Positions 54,228 through 64,000 of a stretch of 64,000 nt of DNA are shown here, one piece after another. The stretch is from Okapia johnstoni. Its lineage: Eukaryota > Chordata > Mammalia > Artiodactyla > Giraffidae. The stretch's first letter is position 1; every line of letters starts with the position of its first letter. The notes below the pieces were generated by a model that saw only the letters and a program-made list of their open reading frames with translations, did not search any database and was not told the DNA's origin. Position numbers and translations under genes: made by a program. The stretch is taken from NCBI GenBank assembly GCA_024291935.2, contig CM044311.1:25920001-25984000 (forward strand), in the 5' to 3' direction.

Positions 54228-54884
54228 CTGTGATAGTTAATCTTATGTGTCAAATTGGTTAGACTGTGGTGCCCAGTTGTTTGGTCAAACACTAGCCTAG
54301 ATATTGCTGTGACTGGTATTTTTTAGATGATGGTTTAACATTTATAATCAAGAGTTCAAGAAAAGATTACCCTCAATAACATGAAAGTGAAAGGGAAGTT
54401 GCTCAGTTATGTCCAACTCTTTGCGACCCCATGGACTATAGCTTACCAGGGTCCTCCATCCATGGGATTTCCCAGGCAAGAGTACTGGAGTGGGTTGCCA
54501 TTTCCTTCTCCAGAGTATCTTCCCCACCCGGGGATCGAAGCCAGTTCTCCCTCATTGAAAGCAAGACGCTTTACTGTCTGAGCCACCAGGGAAGTCAATA
54601 ACATGGGTGGCCCTCAATTATTTGAAGGTCTTCAGAGCAAATAAATGAGATTTACCAGAGTAGAAGGACTATTACTCCTTCCTCAACAGGTTAACATAAA
54701 AATCCCTTCTATGGACTCTGGATGCAAGACAGGAGCTCTCTTTTGTGTTTCCTGCTGGCCTGACATACAGATTTCAGACTTGCCAGCTCCCACAATCACA
54801 TGAGCCAATTCCTTTAAATTAATCTCTTTTGCCATATATGTATCCTCTTGGTTCTGTTTCTCTGGAGACCCCTGACTAACACAA
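54228..54884 (+). mobile_element. Ancient mammalian repeat split by a SINE
   Basis: Second copy of the family at 39,972-40,482: GATAGTTAATCTTATGTGTC, AATGAGATTTACCAGAG, CATGAGCCAATTCC, TTGGTTCTGTTTCTCTGGAG and CTGACTAACACA. Interrupted by the Bov-tA at 54,384-54,594. Confidence 0.65.
54384..54594 (-). mobile_element. Bov-tA SINE with 11-bp target duplication
   Basis: Reverse: AAAGTGAAAGGGAAGTTGCTC at left, head GTCTGAGCCACCAGGGAAG at right. Exact TCAATAACATG at 54,373-54,383 and 54,595-54,605. Confidence 0.93.
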
Positions 54885-55163
54885 TTTTGTTTCTAAACAG
54901 TTCTTTCTTTCACAATATTTCTGAATGTTTTGCTTAATGAATATATCTATATTCCTACTTTTGTTATATTGAATAGGGGTAGGAGTTTAAATACTGCTTA
55001 CTAACAGTAAATTCTGCTGGTGTGAAGAACATGAGAGTATTGTGCAAGGAATCCAACAACACCAGCACCTCTCCTGGCAAGCAGGGAAATCTTATACCAG
55101 AAGTTTCCAGTATGAAGCTCTATTTGAGTCCAGAGTGTGCAGCCTACCTAAATATTATGTCCT
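54885..55163. other. Unassigned short stretch
   Basis: No gene or clear repeat. Confidence 0.3.
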
Positions 55164-55176
55164 ACAGATTTTCTTA

Positions 55177-55297
55177 TGGAGAAGGAAATGGCAATCCACT
55201 CCAGTATTCTTGCCTGGAGAATCCCATGAACAGAGGAGCCTGGTGGGCTACTGTTCTGGGGTCACAAAGAGTCGGACACGATTGAGTGACTAAGCAC
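55177..55297 (+). mobile_element. Bov-A monomer with 13-bp target duplication
   Basis: Single forward monomer (GGAGAAGGAAATGGCAATCC to GAGTCGGACACGATTGAG) without tRNA head. Exact ACAGATTTTCTTA at 55,164-55,176 and 55,298-55,310, so the element inserted as this short form. Confidence 0.93.
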
Positions 55298-55349
55298 ACA
55301 GATTTTCTTAAGCCAGTTCGTATGAACTGACAAATCCTAAGCAATTTCC

Positions 55350-55560
55350 ATGGGCTTCCCTAGTGGCTCAGTAGTAAAGAATCCACCTGCAATGGAGGAG
55401 ACGTGGGTTGGATCCCTGAGTTGGGAAGATCCCCTGGAGAAGGAAATGGCAGGAATCCAGGATTCTTGCTTGGGATATCCCACGGACAGAGGAGGCTGGT
55501 GGGCTGCAGTCCACAGGCTCACAAAAGAGTGGGACACAAATTAAGAAACTAAACAATAAC
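55350..55560 (+). mobile_element. Bov-tA SINE
   Basis: Forward: GGGCTTCCCTAGTGGCTCAG head, B-box GGTTGGATCCC, body, and AATAACACAACC tail. Confidence 0.9.
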
Positions 55561-56970
55561 ACAACCACCAACTTCTAACAAACTGAGAAGCTTGATCAAA
55601 ACCTTTTCTTCCAAAAAAGATAGGCCATATTTGGGACAGGCAGGAGGGTTTTAAGAGTTAATGCAACTCAAAATAAGATGTTGGTTTGCCCAGTTTCCAT
55701 TGCCTCATTCATCAAGAGAGTTTGTGTTGTGACTCTTGGAAGTCAGTTTTATTGCATGATGTAATGGAGAAAATAATGAAGATTACAAATTTTCTTTATG
55801 CTTACGTTGTTTTAAACTACTGCCAGTTTATGGATATTTAAGAAGTTGAAGCAAAGAAAGCAGATTTAGTTTCTTTTAATTCATCCAAGTGGTTAGGTCC
55901 TGGAAATTTTTGAAGTAATATGTTGAAATGTTTTTAGAATTAAAAAGTCTTAAATCCCACTTGGTAGACCTCCAAGGGCCCTCAAAGGCCGCACACTTTC
56001 CCCTAATGTTATATAACAGAACTCTCTCTGTCCACTTTAAAAGTTTTGTATTCAGATCCAAACTTGAAATGTGGATTGAGAAGATGGTACCTGAGACTGT
56101 TCTGCTTTCAATGCTGAATTTCTCTGAGCTCAAAGGAATAACAGATTTGAAATTTTGGTGATTGTTGAGTCTTGGTCTCTGTGACTTTATGTGTGTGATT
56201 GTAGAACCCTTGCCCTAGGCTCATTTAGGTGGCTCATTCTCAAAGGAAACAGCTTGTGCTAAAAGAAAACTACATCTATTAATACATGATTTAGTGAACA
56301 TTTAGAGTGAACTGAGAAAAGAAATCAACTGTGAAAGGAAAAAACCCATATGAATGGGTAATTGTTTGTATCAGCTCTGCTCCCCTGTTCCAGCCTCCTA
56401 GAGTAGGGACCTGCATTGAGACCAATTCTTTTGGGCTTGTGTGATTCTGAATTAAGAGGAAAGAGCTGAGGGAGAAAGATCTAAAGCACACAGCCAGGAC
56501 TGAAGAAGAGTAGGGTGTTTTGAAAAAGAGGCACACAAGCAGTTACTTTGAGTTGAGAACGGTTGATGAGAGAGAAGTATTTAAGATGGTTTGTTAATTA
56601 CCTGCTTCCCAGTTTCAAGGCTAAGAAAATTTTTTGGATTTTGATATTGGGTTTCAGGTATTCCTGTGTGCTTTGAATATAGTAGTGTTCTAAGACTGGA
56701 CCATATGGGTCACAGATTTATAAAAAACATCAAAATACTAATCTTGAGCTATAGAAATTTCTGGACGAGTTCTGAGTAGTGTTTGTCACTGTCTAGCTAT
56801 TTTATTAAATTGTAGAGAGAAAAGGCTTCATCAGTAAAATAACCTCAATCAGATAGTTAAAAGAGATTAGAATGAAAACACCTTCGTATCTCCTAGAATA
56901 GACTAGGGTGTGCATTTAAGTATCCTCTTTAAATTGACCGGTGAGTAGCTTCAGGTAGAACACTATACTT

Positions 56971-57027
<57 letters not shown>

Positions 57028-57509
57028 ATTGTACTGGTTTGGGAATTGCATATTTTTTTACTGCTAAAAAATTAGAGTTTTGAATTGCAAATAGGCTATA
57101 CTCACCATCAGTAATGCAAACTTAAAATATTCATAAAACTGGGCTGAGAACATGCTCCCAGGCCTAGCAGGCAGCGAAATAGCTGGTCAACATACAACTT
57201 GAACAGTAAGTTCTTGAGTAATTTGCATTATGTTTTGGCTAGAAACAGTGAAAGCTAGCTTTCAGTTAAAAGAAAAAAGTAGAAATATCTTGCATTTTTC
57301 TGGCCTGTTTAATGTATTAAAGTGCTTTCACAAAACTAATACCATGGCGCCAATAAGAAACATTAGAAAGATGTTTCTTTTTTTTTCCCCCATAAAGTTA
57401 ATGTACATTTTTCATATGTGTATTTGCTCAAAGATTAAACTTTGCATGTGGAAGTCCTTGACTAGAAGTGTCTGGGAAATAGAAAGCTTGGACTCTCAAG
57501 GTTTCATTC
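55561..57509. other. Repeat-poor stretch upstream of BTG3
   Basis: Nearly 2 kb without recognisable mobile elements directly upstream of the promoter region, apart from the (CA)n listed separately. AT-rich. No supported gene. Confidence 0.45.
56974..57022. repeat. (CA)n microsatellite
   Basis: About 24 uninterrupted CA units, about 0.8 kb upstream of the BTG3 CpG island. Confidence 0.95.
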
Positions 57510-57625
57510 AGCTAATATCTCTGGAGACCCTCTTTTGTGCAAGAAAGACCCTGTATTCAGTGTGCGGTTGGGACACAAAGGTCAGCAGGCAGCAGTCCCT
57601 GCTCTGAGGGAGCCACCCGCCGCTC
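57510..57625 (-). mobile_element. L2-type LINE end (ancient, tentative)
   Basis: AGCTAATATCTCTGGAGACCC, GTGCGGTTGGGACACAAAGG and CAGTCCCTGCTCTGAGGGAGC follow the reverse L2 3' pattern. It is the last repeat before the CpG island. Confidence 0.55.
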
Positions 57626-57839
57626 AGGGAGGGGCCCAACTAGGACTTTGAAACAAACTGAAATGTCACCAGGAGGCTGCACAGCTGACATGTCCCTAAT
57701 TATCAAACCAATGGACAGGTTCTGTCCACAAAAGCAACGTCTGCCTTCCGTCTGATCTGTGTAGACGCCCCCTACTCGCACCCCCTACCCCCGCCCCCCA
57801 AGCCCGGAGTCTAGAGAGCTGGGCCTCTACAGAGCAGGG

Positions 57840-59420
57840 CCTAAAACTCGCCCTCCCCGCCATGGGGTGTCAGGGCTCAGGGCGACAAGGAGACACGAGA
57901 GGGAGAAGCAGAGGCCCCAGCAGCAGAGGGGAAGTGGCCCAGGAGACCCTCGAAGAGGCTGCAGCAGGTGGGTCGGGCTGGCGAGGGTCCGCTAGACCCT
58001 CAGTGCCATTCTTTCCGGAACGGGGAAGCCGGCGGCGTTGCCGCCCTTGCCTTCGGACTGGAGGGTCTGCCGCGCGCGTGATACGACTGAGGGTGCTTCG
58101 CCGCCCGCGCCGCGAGGCCGGCGCCTCGGGGGCGTGGCCTAGGCTAAGCCCCGCCTCGGGCTCCTCCCCCTAGGAATGAGAGCCAGTCCTGAGCGGCGCC
58201 ATCCCTTTCCCCGGTCATCGCCCCGCCCCTCTTCCGGCCCGCGAGCCCCCAGCGCGTCGCTTCTGGGCCGCGTTCACTAGCTCTTGCGCGCTAGCCAGCC
58301 CGCCCTCTCAGCGCGCGCTTGGCAGCCCGACGACGCGGGAGCCTCACAAGCCGGACGAGGCTCGCAGCGCTCGCTACCACCGAGCGCCGGTCCGCTAAGG
58401 CGGTACGTTCGGTTCCCAGCCCGGGAACTGTCGGGGTCGCCGAATCTGTGGCCCCAGAGCGGAGGCGGCGGCAGTGAGGGCACTGGGCCGGGAGGAGGCG
58501 GACATGGCGAGGCTGAGGGCAGCGGGAGGAGGGTGGTCCGGGAGCCCTGGAGGCCACGTCGAAGGCTCGCGGGCGGGCAGTGCGTGGGGGAACCGCGAGG
58601 AGTGCGGGGTCGAACAGGATTGCATCGGCTCCGGCCCGGCGCGAAGGAAGGGCTGGGGACTGAAGGGGGCGGTCCTCGAGGGTTTTCGCGAGACCCTCAG
58701 GGGCATCGCGACGGCGGAGACGCCGCCTAGAGGCTCCTGCCACGTTTCCACAACGCGTTACCTTCCGCTCGGGGTGGGCGACAGCCTTCCTCGCGCGGCC
58801 GTGGGTTTTCTGGAGTCGGAGACCCGGCTTGCTGTCTGGTGGGTGGAGGGAGGTCGCGCTGAGGGCAGTCGAGTTCTCGAATCCGGGCCTCTGAAGGTTG
58901 GAACCTGTCCGGGGGCGGCGGACCCTGCGCCACTTTTCGCGGGGGAGGAAGGGAACGGGGCTCGGGGCCCTGCCCCCTTAACTCGGGAAAAACCGCGATT
59001 GCAGAAGTTGGACGCGCTTGCGGGCGGTTCTTCCAGGAGTGGGTGGAAATGTGGGGTGCCCCCTCACCTAGCGCTCCTCAAGAGCCCCGCGCCAGTGCCG
59101 GGCCGCGGGCTGCCGGGGCTTGAAAAGCCCAACTCCCGGCGCCGCGGGAATCCTGCCTCTCGGGGACCGAAGCACGCTTTGTGCCGCCGCGGGGCTGGTC
59201 CGGGGCTCCTCACCCAGCCCCCGCGGCTGGGATTCCCTCAACCCTGGGGAAGTCTGTCTGGAAAAATACTTGTTTCTAGAAACGGGCACGACTCGCCTCT
59301 CGTTACGAGGGAGGGAAAAGTACAAAGTTATAAACTCCTGGCAGGCGGGGCTGGGTTTTCCTTGGGTTTCTCGGCCCGCCGCCGGGAGCCGAGGAGACTG
59401 AAACAAAGTAGAACTTGAGG
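57840..59420 (+). promoter_or_regulatory. BTG3: CpG island promoter of BTG3
   Basis: Base composition changes abruptly from AT-rich repeats to GC-rich, CpG-dense DNA and back. I see GC-box cores (CCCCGCCC and GGGGCGTGG-like, near 58,130-58,230), an ETS-type CTTCCGG near 58,231, and no convincing TATA box in the densest part. This fits a broad TATA-less housekeeping promoter. The only gene it can serve in view is BTG3, whose coding exon lies about 2.4 kb downstream. No mobile element is recognisable inside the island, in sharp contrast to both flanks. The transcription start cannot be fixed from sequence alone. Confidence 0.85.
58280..58402 (+). other. BTG3: Probable non-coding exon 1 of BTG3 (approximate)
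   Basis: Because the coding exon has an acceptor six bases before the ATG, there must be an upstream untranslated exon. The best donor in the core of the island is CG|GTACGT at 58,402/58,403. A competing donor, CAG|GTGGGT, lies at 57,965/57,966. I favour the first because it sits just downstream of the GC-box and ETS-motif cluster. The left boundary given here is arbitrary. RNA evidence is needed to fix start and donor. Confidence 0.4.
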
Positions 59421-59447
59421 AGCAGCCGCGGTGACTGCGTCCCTAGA

Positions 59448-59455
59448 TGACGTCA
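59448..59455. promoter_or_regulatory. Consensus CRE palindrome TGACGTCA
   Basis: A perfect 8-bp cAMP-response element (TGACGTCA) sits just past the downstream edge of the CpG island, inside the predicted first intron of BTG3. CREB/ATF factors bind this sequence, and CpG-island promoters are the usual place where such sites are functional. That it acts on BTG3 is inference. Confidence 0.55.
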
Positions 59456-59791
59456 CCGTGCGAGATTTAAAATGGGAGCTTTTCGCTCCGAGTGTGGGTG
59501 GAGGGTTTGCGACCCCTTACTCGAGATACTTCCTTGCATACCTCGGGTCTTCTTGGCCCTGCTGGGGTCTGCTTCCTGACTTTATAGCTCTCCCCTCGGG
59601 GGGCTACCCTTCGGATCCTCCTGGAATACTGACCCGTGAGGGTGGCTTAAATTGTCAGCGATTCAGGCACCATTCCTTCAAAAGTGAAAAAAATAATAAT
59701 TCCATATGACTCATCTTGTGTTACAACTCAAAGCCACCACTAAGTGGTTCTTTCCTTCCTTTCTTCCTTTTATTTTCTGATGTGAAACAGA

Positions 59792-59818
59792 GGGCAGGGG
59801 CGGGGGAGGGGGGGCGGG
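59792..59818 (+). other. G-rich tract with quadruplex potential
   Basis: Five runs of three or more G separated by one-base loops (GGG, GGGG, GGGGG, GGGGGGG, GGG) lie on the + strand, that is, on the RNA-like strand of predicted BTG3 intron 1. The pattern meets the usual G-quadruplex rule. A role in transcription or splicing is speculative. Confidence 0.6.
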
Positions 59819-60839
59819 AAAGGAAAACAAAACCCCAAACTCAGATATGTAGAGCATAGCTGGCAAATTGAATGAATGAGGAAAATGAGTTAGTTCGGGA
59901 TGGAGTATATTTCTTTAGCGTGATTCCTTGTTTTCTTTGTTGGGCTGGAGGCTGATGTAGTTCCATCAGCAAGTTTCATCCCAAAGCATATATTAAATTG
60001 CAGTGGGTTTTCTTTTCCTTCATAACATGATGGAGTATAAATATAGTTTTATACGTGGAAATGGCTGACGTTTTTTTCAGCAGGAGCTGCACAGCAGTTG
60101 CAGAGGGCTGGGGTTGTGTGCTGCTAGCCATAAAAGAAACCCATTGTAGGGTTCCAGGAGGAAGGTTTGGGTGTCTTCCCATCTAGGATCAAGGTAGCTA
60201 TGGCTGCCAGCGTACTTCTCAAATACCATACAGGATTTATTTCACACTGACATCCCTTGTTTGAATTTGCACAAGGAAGAAAGGAATCATATTATGAAGA
60301 CAGACTTTAAGAGGAGGTTTGGGAAAAGAAAAAGGAAGCTAACAGAATCAGCTTTAGTTTTTAAATCTGAAAGAACTATAGGCTAGGTTAGTCAGTTTTT
60401 ACACCGAACATAGCACGGGCTGTATGTCTTTAATAATTGGCTCTGAAAAGGTGGTGTTGCTTAGTAAATTCAGCATCTGACAACTCCAAGTTACTTACAG
60501 CAGCCAAATGAATGAGCTCATCGGGTAAAGACAGAATATACATTGAAACAATCCCAGTACAAGATATCCAATACAAGGTTTTTGCTTTTATGGATTAATC
60601 AATGATAAATCAGATCTGACATTTAAAAAGAATCTTTCTTGAGGCAGTTCCAAAATGAAGCTGAATCTCTAATTATTCCTTTTAGTTTGATTTTCTATGA
60701 ATGACCCTGAATTTCCACTTTCTTAAATATGCTTTGATAGAGCTGGGGTTTTGGTCATATTTACCTTTAGGTAAATATGTCTCTGGTCCTGAAAGAATGC
60801 TTACAGAAGCTTGATAGTGGATCTTTTTCTTTGTGTATG

Positions 60840-61435
60840 ACAGGTTTGTTGAAATATAGTTCACACACTGTATAATCCACACACTTAAAATGTACAGTTC
60901 ACTGGTATTAGTAAATTCACTAAATTGTACAACCATCACCACAGTCAATTTTGGGACATTTTCATCATTTCAAAAGGCAGTCTTACACTCACTGACATCA
61001 CTCCTTCTCCCCCCTTCTCCTACCCCTAGGCCACTAATCTATTTCCTATTTATATAGATTTGCTTATTCTGGACATTTCATATAATTAGTGTTATACAGT
61101 ATTTGGTCTTTTGGCTTCTTTGCCTTAGCATAATGTATTCAAGTTTCATACATGTTGTAGCACCTATCAGTTTGTCATTTCTGTTGCTGAATAATATTCC
61201 ACATTTTATTTATGCATGTATCAGTTGCTCCGCGTTTAGTTTGTTTCTGCTTTTTGGTTATTATGAATAATGTTGTTGTGGACATTTGTGTACAAGTTTT
61301 TGTGTGAACATATGGCTTCATTTTGGGGGGTATAGAGCTAGGAGTAGAATTGCTGGGTCATATGGTAGCCATATATATATGACCTTTGTAGGAACTGCCA
61401 AACTGTTTTCTATATTGGCTCTACAATACTGGATT
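60840..61435 (-). mobile_element. Ancient L1 3' end, antisense inside BTG3 intron 1
   Basis: The stretch matches the reverse complement of an old mammalian L1 tail. Recognisable parts in order are the block saying that numbers of contacts are 'caccatcaccac'-type, the TATTTCCTATTTATATAGA-like block, the TTCTGGACATTTCATATAA block near 61,070, the GCTGAATAATATTCCACATT block near 61,185 and the ATTGCTGGGTCATATGGTA block near 61,350. It is 5'-truncated and well diverged, so old. It lies antisense to BTG3 within its first intron. Confidence 0.75.
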
Positions 61436-61848
61436 TTAAAGGGGACTTTTTTATGTTTTAAAGTACAAGTTATTTCTTAGAATTTTAAACTTGAATTATT
61501 ATAGGTAAATATTTATGCATGTAGTAAAAGCTATATAGTGGTATCATTGGAGTGCTTCTCTTTGAGTGGTATCTCTGATTTTTATTTTAGCTAACAGGAG
61601 CAACTTGGTGTGCTCTGTTTAGTGAACTCCTTACAAAGGTGATAAAATTCTTAAGCAGTATTTTATAATAAGGTCTTTATGGCATAAATTAGTGACTGTT
61701 CCCTGCTCCAGATATCAGCCAATGAAACACAAGATAAAATTGGGAGGAGGAAAGGGGGCTGTAAAGAAGGTATATTTCACAGAGCTTTATCTTCAAATTT
61801 TGATGTTTCAGTTTTTTGAGAAAAACTGTTTTATCTTTGCAGGGGAAA

Positions 61849-62021
61849 ATGAAGAACGAAATTGCTGCTGTAGTCTTCTTTTTCACAAGACTAGTTCGAA
61901 AACATGATAAATTGAAAAAAGAAGCAGTCGAGAGGTTTGCTGAGAAATTGACCCTAATACTTCAAGAAAAATATAAAAATCACTGGTATCCGGAAAAACC
62001 ATCAAAAGGACAAGCCTACAG
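61849..62021 (+). CDS. BTG3: BTG3 first coding exon (N-terminal part of BTG/Tob domain)
   Basis: This exon encodes the first 57 residues of BTG3 (ANA), a member of the BTG/Tob (APRO) antiproliferative family whose members bind the CAF1/CNOT7 deadenylase and restrain the cell cycle. The reading starts [20 protein letters not shown] and runs through the conserved box A stretch around residues 42-57 ([16 protein letters not shown]), which I recognise as BTG3 rather than BTG1/2 or Tob. The acceptor is a pyrimidine-rich tract ending in TTTGCAG at 61,842, giving six untranslated bases (GGGAAA) before the ATG. The donor is CAG|GTAAAG at 62,021/62,022, in phase 2, splitting the next codon. Only a small part of the roughly 250-residue protein is present; the other exons lie beyond the right edge. 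No stop or frameshift is seen. Gene identity is by recognition, not by search. Confidence 0.95.
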
Positions 62022-64000
62022 GTAAAGGATTAGCTTGGACATTTGGATTGGACTGAATGAAGAGGATGATCATCAGCTCCTCACATAAGTACCAGGCCAG
62101 AGGAGTAATGGTGTCCTGTCCATGTCTGCATCATACCCAGCTCAGGAGTGGCTCAGATTTATTTTTTCCTTATTCACTTTAAAATACAAGCATTTGTTGT
62201 TGGGACTCCTACTGCCTGGACTTGGGAGGCCAATCTGTAGAGTCCTGGGAATTAGTCTTATGGTCATAGTGTGACTCCTGAGTGTTTTTTGTGTATCACA
62301 GGTAGTTGAGGATTTTCACAACTGTAGAGGACCCCTAAAACTATCACTTAGAAAAGGGCATGGTAAGAGTTGAGAGAAATGAGTTCCTTGTATCTAAAAG
62401 TAAATTACATGCGACATATTAAAAGTTTTCTGGCAAATGAGAAATAAGATTATTAGACACCTGATATGTTCTTGACATAGGAATAATTTCATTTATATTG
62501 TGCATAATTCATTGTAGTAGAAGCCAGTGTAACCATTTTATAGATGAAGGTAACTTACCTATGATTCACAAATGGTAAATACTAGCTCTGGAATTTGAAT
62601 TCAGGTCTAACTCACCCTAAATTATTAGGAGCTCTCTGTTACACCACAGTCTGACCACTGCCTTGTCTCTGAGCGTGAAGGCAGTTCTCACTCCCAGCTG
62701 TCTTTTGTACTCCAGTTTATAAGTTCCATCTACAGTTTAAAGAAGAGCAGACTCCTGTAAAACATGTCCTGGCATGTTCTCTCTTTAGTATTTATGTGAC
62801 TACTTGGGAACCTGAGTTGAGAATGTTCTACTAAACTCAGCTGCCAAACTGTGTCCCATTTGTGGATGTGACCAAAAAAATAAAAGTGGAACAGTTGTGA
62901 CTGTCATGAATACAGAAATTCTTTTATTTATGCACATTGCTGCCCCTAAAGATTCCTCCACAAATCAGCACTTCACAGTGAAAAGAATTTTCTTTCTGTC
63001 ACTGAGCTCTTGTCAAGTGTATGACTATTCACAGAATGTGCAAAGGAGGTGAAAATATGACTTGTTTAGTTTTCATTTGTGAAGAGCGAGGTAAGCATGT
63101 GATCTGTTGAAAAGAATCAAAGTAACTGATACATTTCTCTCTCATTTTTATCCAAAGAGGTTTCCTAGTATACTGGAAAATGTGGTGAGTGAAAGTAGAA
63201 ATGTGGATGTAATTCAAGTTATTATTTTTTATCCTCTCACTTGATTCTCTTAATTTTTTCCTGCACATCTTCATTTCTGATAAAGTGAACAGCTTTTGTG
63301 AATTAGAGCTCTTGAGGCTTTTTACACTGATGTAATTGACATTGGACTAAGGCTTTTGGTAGTGCCAAGCCACTGTACTGTTACTGAAAAAGGAGACACT
63401 GTCAAGTAAATGCTTAAAGATCAGACAGTGTACAATTTCATTTCCATTAATTTCAAAAAATTGAGGAAAAAAGTTAGCCAAACAGGATTAAGTTGGCATG
63501 TAATCAGAACTATCATTATTGAGTCATTTTGAAGCCATCTTTGAAGTAGAAAACTATTAGAGTTAATAGTGGGCTGTTTCTTTTATAAAAATGAGTAGAC
63601 TATAGAATTAACCAAAGTTATTAGACTCTTTATAGAGTAGGTTGGAAGTGTTCTTTTTCTTCTAAAGTTTTTATAAATTAGTATGTTTCTCTGCAATGTA
63701 TACAAATAAGGGCAATTTGGCAACATTACCGAGATCTGTAAAAATATTCATAGTCTTTGAAAAGTGAGTCTCTTAAAATCTATTCTAGAAGCATAATCAG
63801 AAATGCAGGCAAATATGTATGAATATGGATATTTCTTACACTTCATAATTGCAAAAAATTGGAAAGCACTACACTGTCAAGTAAATGATAGACTATTTTT
63901 ATGCAACTTTTAAAATCTTGTTTTTGAAGAATGGTTAATGGGTGAGTAGTCACAGTATCTAGAGTGAAAAAAAATAGCATAGAAATATGTATGGTATGCA
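62022..64000 (+). other. BTG3: BTG3 intron 2 (left part), largely repeat-poor
   Basis: This is the intron following the first coding exon; the window ends before the next exon. It is AT-rich with no further exon that I can support. One old MIR is annotated separately. The last 300 bp (from about 63,690) resemble a very diverged L1-type tail (block AATTGCAAAAAATTGGAAA near 63,846). No other repeat is clear. Confidence 0.6.
62535..62662 (-). mobile_element. MIR SINE (ancient)
   Basis: Reverse complement of the MIR core: a block like CATTTTATAGATGAAGGTAAC at the left, then AGCTCTGGAATTTGAATTCAGGTCTAA, then GTTACACCAC at the right. It is heavily diverged, as expected for this pre-placental family, and lies in BTG3 intron 2. 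Confidence 0.65.

Larger units (their letters stand above)
59421..60839. other. Repeat-poor part of BTG3 intron 1
   Basis: Between the CpG island and the antisense L1 there is about 1.4 kb where I recognise no mobile element. It contains the CRE and G-rich tract listed separately and otherwise moderately AT-rich unique DNA. Intron-1 enhancers would plausibly sit here, but no motif cluster stands out. Confidence 0.5.

Noticed and set aside
5920..55560. tRNA-like A and B boxes at the starts of many SINEs
   Set aside because: These are the pol III heads of Bov-tA and CHR-type SINEs, followed by SINE bodies. None folds into a separate functional tRNA that I could support.
635..55560. Many near-identical direct repeats of about 200 bp that might suggest a CRISPR-like or tandem array
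   Set aside because: They occur in both orientations, irregularly spaced, with individual target duplications. They are dispersed SINEs in a mammalian genome.
58474..59418. 314-codon open frame across the CpG island (+ strand)
   Set aside because: GC-rich islands are poor in stop codons and give long chance frames in several phases, including opposite-strand ones here. The predicted protein is low-complexity G/R/P-rich with no domain, and it overlaps the probable BTG3 promoter and intron.

Overview
The window is nuclear DNA of a bovid ruminant (cattle, sheep, goat, buffalo or a close relative). The evidence is the dense mix of BovB (RTE-type) LINEs, Bov-tA and Bov-A2 SINEs, tRNA-Glu-derived CHR-type SINEs and ruminant L1 3' ends, which only occur together in such genomes. 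The exact species cannot be read from the sequence.

The only protein-coding gene I can support is BTG3, on the + strand at the right end. A CpG island at about 57.84-59.42 kb is its promoter and probably holds a non-coding first exon. The first coding exon is 61,849-62,021, with a clear acceptor and donor. The window ends inside the next intron. A consensus CRE palindrome lies near the downstream edge of the island, and a G-rich tract with quadruplex potential lies about 340 bp further on.

Everything left of about 57.5 kb is intergenic and built mostly from nested mobile elements. Main landmarks are: L1 3' ends (1-150, 935-1757, 2973-3395, 25,027-25,500, 34,175-35,225); an ancient DNA element with inverted ends (about 6.75-7.24 kb); a 78-bp mariner MITE (8,049-8,126); BovB copies at 10.0-11.27 (-), 21.94-24.39 (+), 31.23-32.07 (+), 41.4-44.9 (-, nearly complete), 50.4-50.7 (-) and 53.0-53.9 kb (-); an old endogenous retroviral remnant with two related terminal repeats (13.2-15.96 kb); solo LTRs near 19.7-20.2, 29.5-30.2 and 30.7-31.2 kb; and a mariner copy with broken transposase (51.22-52.48 kb).

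Many young SINEs still have perfect or near-perfect target-site duplications, so insertion order can be read. Examples are a Bov-tA inside an L1 end, a Bov-tA inside an LTR, two SINE insertions inside one old LTR, and a poly(A)-type retroinsert inside a Bov-tA. Repeat-poor stretches, chiefly 17.0-19.0 kb and 55.6-57.5 kb, are where upstream regulatory DNA would most plausibly lie.

I found no new gene system. The more unusual items are a composite BovB insertion with tandem units in its 5' region, a scrambled BovB copy, a 77-bp retroinsert of unknown source, a head-only SINE fragment with a 12-base G run, and the catalytically broken mariner. All family names are from memory of consensus sequences; none was checked with a search.
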